From positions 1-42,627 of the forward strand of contig CAJUTC010000030.1 in the NCBI GenBank assembly GCA_910589195.1: a stretch of 42,627 bases of DNA, given 5' to 3'. This document shows, piece after piece, positions 41,535-42,627 of the stretch. The stretch is from an uncultured Lachnospiraceae bacterium. GTDB taxonomy: Bacteria > Bacillota > Clostridia > Lachnospirales > Lachnospiraceae. The notes beneath the pieces were generated by a model. It worked only from the letters and a program-made list of their open reading frames with translations. It did no database searches and was not told the origin of the DNA. The position numbers were made by a program, and so were the translations under genes. The stretch's first letter is position 1, and each line of letters starts with the position of its first letter.

Positions 41535-41954
41535 TTAACCTGTACGAGGCGGTTGGCTATTTGTATATTCGCTTTTCGGTAAGGGAACATCATGTACATG
41601 TTCAACTTCTTTTCTGTAAAATTCTATTTTCTCATCCAATTTTATCTTATGTTTCTGTAATTGTGCTATCTGCTCATCAAGCGTCTGCTGATGCTGCACC
41701 AGCATCTTCAGCCTTTCAGAAAGGGTGGGATCGCCTGCTGCCCGGAGTTTCGCATAGTGCTTGATTTCCTTAATAGGCATTCCGGTGTCTTTCAGGCGTT
41801 TGATAAAGTAGATCCATGTGAGGTCTTTATCAGAATAACAGCGGCGGTTGCTGGAATTTCTTTCTGGTGTAATCAAGCCTTCGTGTTCATAATAGCGCAG
41901 GGTATGGATGCCCAGACCTGTCAATTTTGAAAATTCCCCGATGGGATATTTCAT
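41535..41954 (-). CDS. MerR-family regulator
   Basis: This 139-residue regulator starts MKYPIGEFSKLTGLGIHTLR with the RYYEHEGLI recognition turn, followed by RRCYSDKDLTWIYFIKRLKD (winged helix-turn-helix, residues ~1-70). A long dimerising coiled coil (LSERLKMLVQHQQTLDEQIA) follows, with a short C-terminal tail. No cysteine pair for metal sensing is seen, so an organic effector or the redox state is more likely. GAGGTGA precedes the start. It is divergent from the dehydrogenase gene, with which it shares the promoter region. Confidence 0.92.
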   Translation of the reverse strand: MKYPIGEFSKLTGLGIHTLRYYEHEGLITPERNSSNRRCYSDKDLTWIYFIKRLKDTGMPIKEIKHYAKLRAAGDPTLSERLKMLVQHQQTLDEQIAQLQKHKIKLDEKIEFYRKEVEHVHDVPLPKSEYTNSQPPRTG

Positions 41955-41974
41955 AAAAAGTCACCTCAATCTTC

Positions 41975-42005
41975 TTGACATAGAGTGCACTCTACATTGT
42001 ATGGT
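41975..42005 (+). promoter_or_regulatory. MerR-type promoter/operator
   Basis: TTGACA (41975-41980) and TATGGT (42000-42005) are 19 bases apart, the long spacer typical of MerR-activated promoters. The spacer contains a perfect 14-bp palindrome TAGAGTGCACTCTA (41981-41994), the expected binding site. Confidence 0.85.
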
Positions 42006-42037
42006 TGGATTATACCAAATCGAAGGAGGATTTTCAA

Positions 42038-42627
42038 ATGGTTCAGGGAACAGGAAAATATACGGTCATTACAGGGGCGAGTTCAGGCATTGGGTACGAA
42101 ACGGCAAAGGCATTTGCGGAGCGGGGAAAAAATCTGGTCATAGCAGCAAGGCGAAAAAATAATCTGGAAAGACTGAAACGGGAGATTTTAGGGATATACC
42201 CGGATTTGGATATTGTCATCAGAAGCACCGATTTATCTGTGCCGGAAAACGCACATCAGCTTTATGAAGATTTGAGGGGCTATGAGATTGAAACATGGAT
42301 CAATAATGCGGGCTTTGGTAACTATGACAGCGTGGCGGATCAGGACTTGAATAAGATCAGTATGATGTTGAATCTGAACATAGAGGCTCTGACAATTCTG
42401 TCCTCACTGTATGTCCGTGATTACAAGGATATAGAGGGAACACAGCTTATCAATATATCCTCATGTGGGGGCTACACCATTGTTCCCACAGCAGTGACGT
42501 ACTGCGCGGCAAAATTTTATGTAAGTACGTTTACGGAAGGGCTGGCACGGGAACTGGAAGAAGCGGGAGCGAAAATGAAGGCAAAGGTGCTGGCACCTGC
42601 GGCAACAAAGACAGAGTTCGGAATGGT
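42038..42627 (+). CDS. Short-chain dehydrogenase/reductase, 3' end outside window
   Basis: This NAD(P)-dependent oxidoreductase is visible for 196 residues. It has the Rossmann motif TGASSGIG (residues ~12-19), NNAGFGNY, the catalytic Ser in NISSCGGY, and YCAAK with catalytic Tyr and Lys. It resembles the DltE/YqjQ-like classical SDRs with unknown carbonyl substrates. AAGGAGGATTTTCAA precedes ATG 42038. It is driven by the MerR-type promoter and runs off the right edge. Confidence 0.9.
   Translation, partial: MVQGTGKYTVITGASSGIGYETAKAFAERGKNLVIAARRKNNLERLKREILGIYPDLDIVIRSTDLSVPENAHQLYEDLRGYEIETWINNAGFGNYDSVADQDLNKISMMLNLNIEALTILSSLYVRDYKDIEGTQLINISSCGGYTIVPTAVTYCAAKFYVSTFTEGLARELEEAGAKMKAKVLAPAATKTEFGM

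Noticed and set aside
41516..41764. An 82-residue plus-strand frame opposite the MerR gene
   Set aside because: It lies antisense to a clear MerR gene and has no family features.

Overview
The window reads as a low-to-mid GC Gram-positive chromosome of the Clostridia, most likely a gut Lachnospiraceae. The grounds are strong AGGAGG-type ribosome binding sites, a T-box leader ahead of pheST, a LicT-type antiterminated beta-glucoside operon, YesN/Lpl-type sugar-uptake remnants, and the secG-rnr neighbourhood. The taxon is inferred from gene content only; no 16S or marker search was possible.

Layout. (1) 1-5437: the end of a surface-polysaccharide region. A 5'-truncated Wzx-type flippase is followed by three phosphonate genes: a three-domain protein (LicC-like nucleotidyltransferase, TagD-like cytidylyltransferase, PEP mutase), an iron alcohol dehydrogenase and phosphonopyruvate decarboxylase. 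With no aminotransferase present, the predicted product is 2-hydroxyethylphosphonate for decorating a glycan or lipid. (2) 5722-11515: a lactose/beta-galactoside module of a divergent AraC regulator, GH2 beta-galactosidase and GPH-family symporter. Its control region holds three tandem 17-bp repeats, a 14-bp palindrome and a terminator. (3) 11516-12861: a cytidylate-kinase-like gene and repeat-rich intergenic DNA. (4) 12862-17318, minus strand: PTS beta-glucoside operon bglP-bglA-licT with its RAT antiterminator and overlapping terminator. (5) 17365-23230: a YihY/BrkB membrane protein, a DUF362 protein and a heterodimeric ABC exporter with a structured leader. (6) 23294-32145: conserved housekeeping genes, namely T-box-pheS-pheT, small unknown genes, eno behind a stem that buries its ribosome binding site, and secG-rnr.

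(7) 32226-36195: a decayed polysaccharide-uptake locus with a YesN-type regulator, a GH5 glycanase, an LplC-type permease fused to the GH5 remnant by deletion, and a frameshifted lipoprotein binding protein. (8) 36338-38840: kptA, an aldo/keto reductase and a methyltransferase. (9) 39004-41491: a second decayed system, a two-component regulator plus ABC transporter. Its response regulator lacks the receiver, its kinase is frameshifted and its permease is cut to 58 residues, but its ATPase is intact. Two near-identical 21-bp operators mark its two promoters. (10) 41535-42627: a divergent MerR regulator and a short-chain dehydrogenase that runs off the window, sharing a 19-bp-spacer MerR promoter.

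I found no CRISPR array, tRNA, rRNA or intact insertion sequence. The strongest leads are the three-domain phosphonate enzyme and its likely hydroxyethylphosphonate product, the ribosome-binding-site-sequestering stem before eno, the unassigned structured leader before the ABC exporter, and the paired operators of the decaying two-component/ABC locus.
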